Assembly: GCF_023051105.1 (NCBI RefSeq)
Contig: NZ_JALKIL010000034.1
Span: 1-52,095 of the forward strand
DNA length: 52,095 nt
Direction: 5' to 3'
Source of the DNA: Anaerobiospirillum sp. NML120449
GTDB taxonomy: Bacteria; Pseudomonadota; Gammaproteobacteria; Enterobacterales; Succinivibrionaceae
Shown: positions 51,913 through 52,095 of the stretch, piece after piece
Layout of the letters: each line of letters begins with the position of its first letter
Numbering within the stretch: the first letter of the stretch is position 1
Program-made: the position numbers and the translations under genes
The notes under the pieces: model-generated
Database searches by the model: none
What the model was told of the DNA's origin: nothing
What the model saw: only the letters and a program-made list of their open reading frames with translations

Positions 51913-52095
51913 TTACTGTGCCGTGTATTTTTTGCAGAACCTGCACATAGTTGACGGTGATGCCATCTTAACTGCTGCAAGGCCAGCAATTGTCCAGAAG
52001 TCAGATGAACTGATTGAATCTCTGGCATGATCGAACTCATCAAGGGATTTTATGTAATCAGGGCTTGTGAAGCAGAGCTCCTTAATCTCCTCAAT
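51913..52095 (-). CDS. 3' end of an unidentified gene, cut by the window edge
   Basis: On the minus strand the window begins inside an open frame reading IEEIKELCFTSPDYIKSLDE, then FWTIAGLAAVKMASPSTMCR, and stopping at TAA 51913-51915 (60 residues visible). Composition and codons look real. A neighbouring frame continues with acidic sequence (SAEHDYEDEMASIHRAL to about 51800), so a frameshift near 51950 and a longer original gene are possible. No family is recognised. Confidence 0.45.
   Translation of the reverse strand: MEEIKELCFTSPDYIKSLDEFDHARDSISSSDFWTIAGLAAVKMASPSTMCRFCKKYTAQ

Overview
This 52-kb window is chromosomal DNA of a Gram-negative gammaproteobacterium. The evidence is outer-membrane porins ending in Phe, a MacAB/TolC-type exporter, a fused thrA with thrB and thrC, RlmI and a Fur-family regulator. 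The gene mix (uronate and amino-sugar catabolism, a TRAP-type binding protein, no respiratory genes) would suit a gut anaerobe such as a member of the Succinivibrionaceae (Aeromonadales). That placement is inference. No tRNA, rRNA, complete IS, prophage or CRISPR array was found.

Layout. (1) 0.5-6.6 kb: carbohydrate block with an orphan lipoprotein TRAP binding protein, a fructuronate reductase-like dehydrogenase, a MurR/RpiR regulator and nagB. (2) 6.9-8.1 kb: an orphan TraF-type S26 signal peptidase, followed by about 2 kb of repeat-filled DNA. (3) 10.1-13.7 kb: two porin paralogues, the first a pseudogene (in-frame TAG plus frameshift), the second intact; palindromic operator-like sites lie between them. 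(4) 14.5-24.6 kb, all minus strand: a TolC/OprM-type lipoprotein, an RmlD-like reductase, peptidase T, macB and macA. (5) 25.9-29.2 kb, plus strand: rlmI and an FkbM-type methyltransferase, with two small orphan ORFs between. (6) 31.4-37.1 kb: an LRAT-domain protein with a huge Ala-rich tail, and a MATE transporter with a 345-residue Ala-rich N-terminal extension. (7) 37.1-39.9 kb: 2.8 kb of decayed or non-coding DNA. (8) 39.9-41.4 kb: a glyoxalase II-like hydrolase converging on a low-molecular-weight tyrosine phosphatase. (9) 41.8-46.8 kb: thrABC. (10) 47.9-50.7 kb: a hypothetical protein with a Gly/Pro-rich segment, a DtxR/MntR-type regulator and a Fur-family protein lacking recognisable metal ligands. 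(11) 50.7 kb to the end: mostly non-coding, with the 3' end of a partial minus-strand gene at the right edge.

How genes work together. MacA, MacB and the TolC-like lipoprotein can form one tripartite exporter, although the outer-membrane gene is transcribed separately. RpiR probably controls nagB. thrA, thrB and thrC form the threonine pathway from aspartate phosphorylation to threonine, with thrA-thrB translationally coupled. Fur-like and DtxR/MntR-like genes sit in tandem as a metal-regulation pair.

Two window-wide oddities stand out. First, coding density is low (roughly 60 percent by eye). Most long intergenic gaps carry their own short tandem-repeat array with a private unit (22, 23, 24, 27, 30, 34 or 45 bp). 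Second, several otherwise ordinary proteins (MacB, MATE, the LRAT protein, the S26 peptidase, the TolC-like protein, RmlD) carry long Ala/Ser/Gly- or Gln-rich insertions or tails. These two features, together with the LRAT protein, the metal-ligand-free Fur homologue and three sets of palindromic operator-like sites without obvious partners, are the best leads for undescribed biology.
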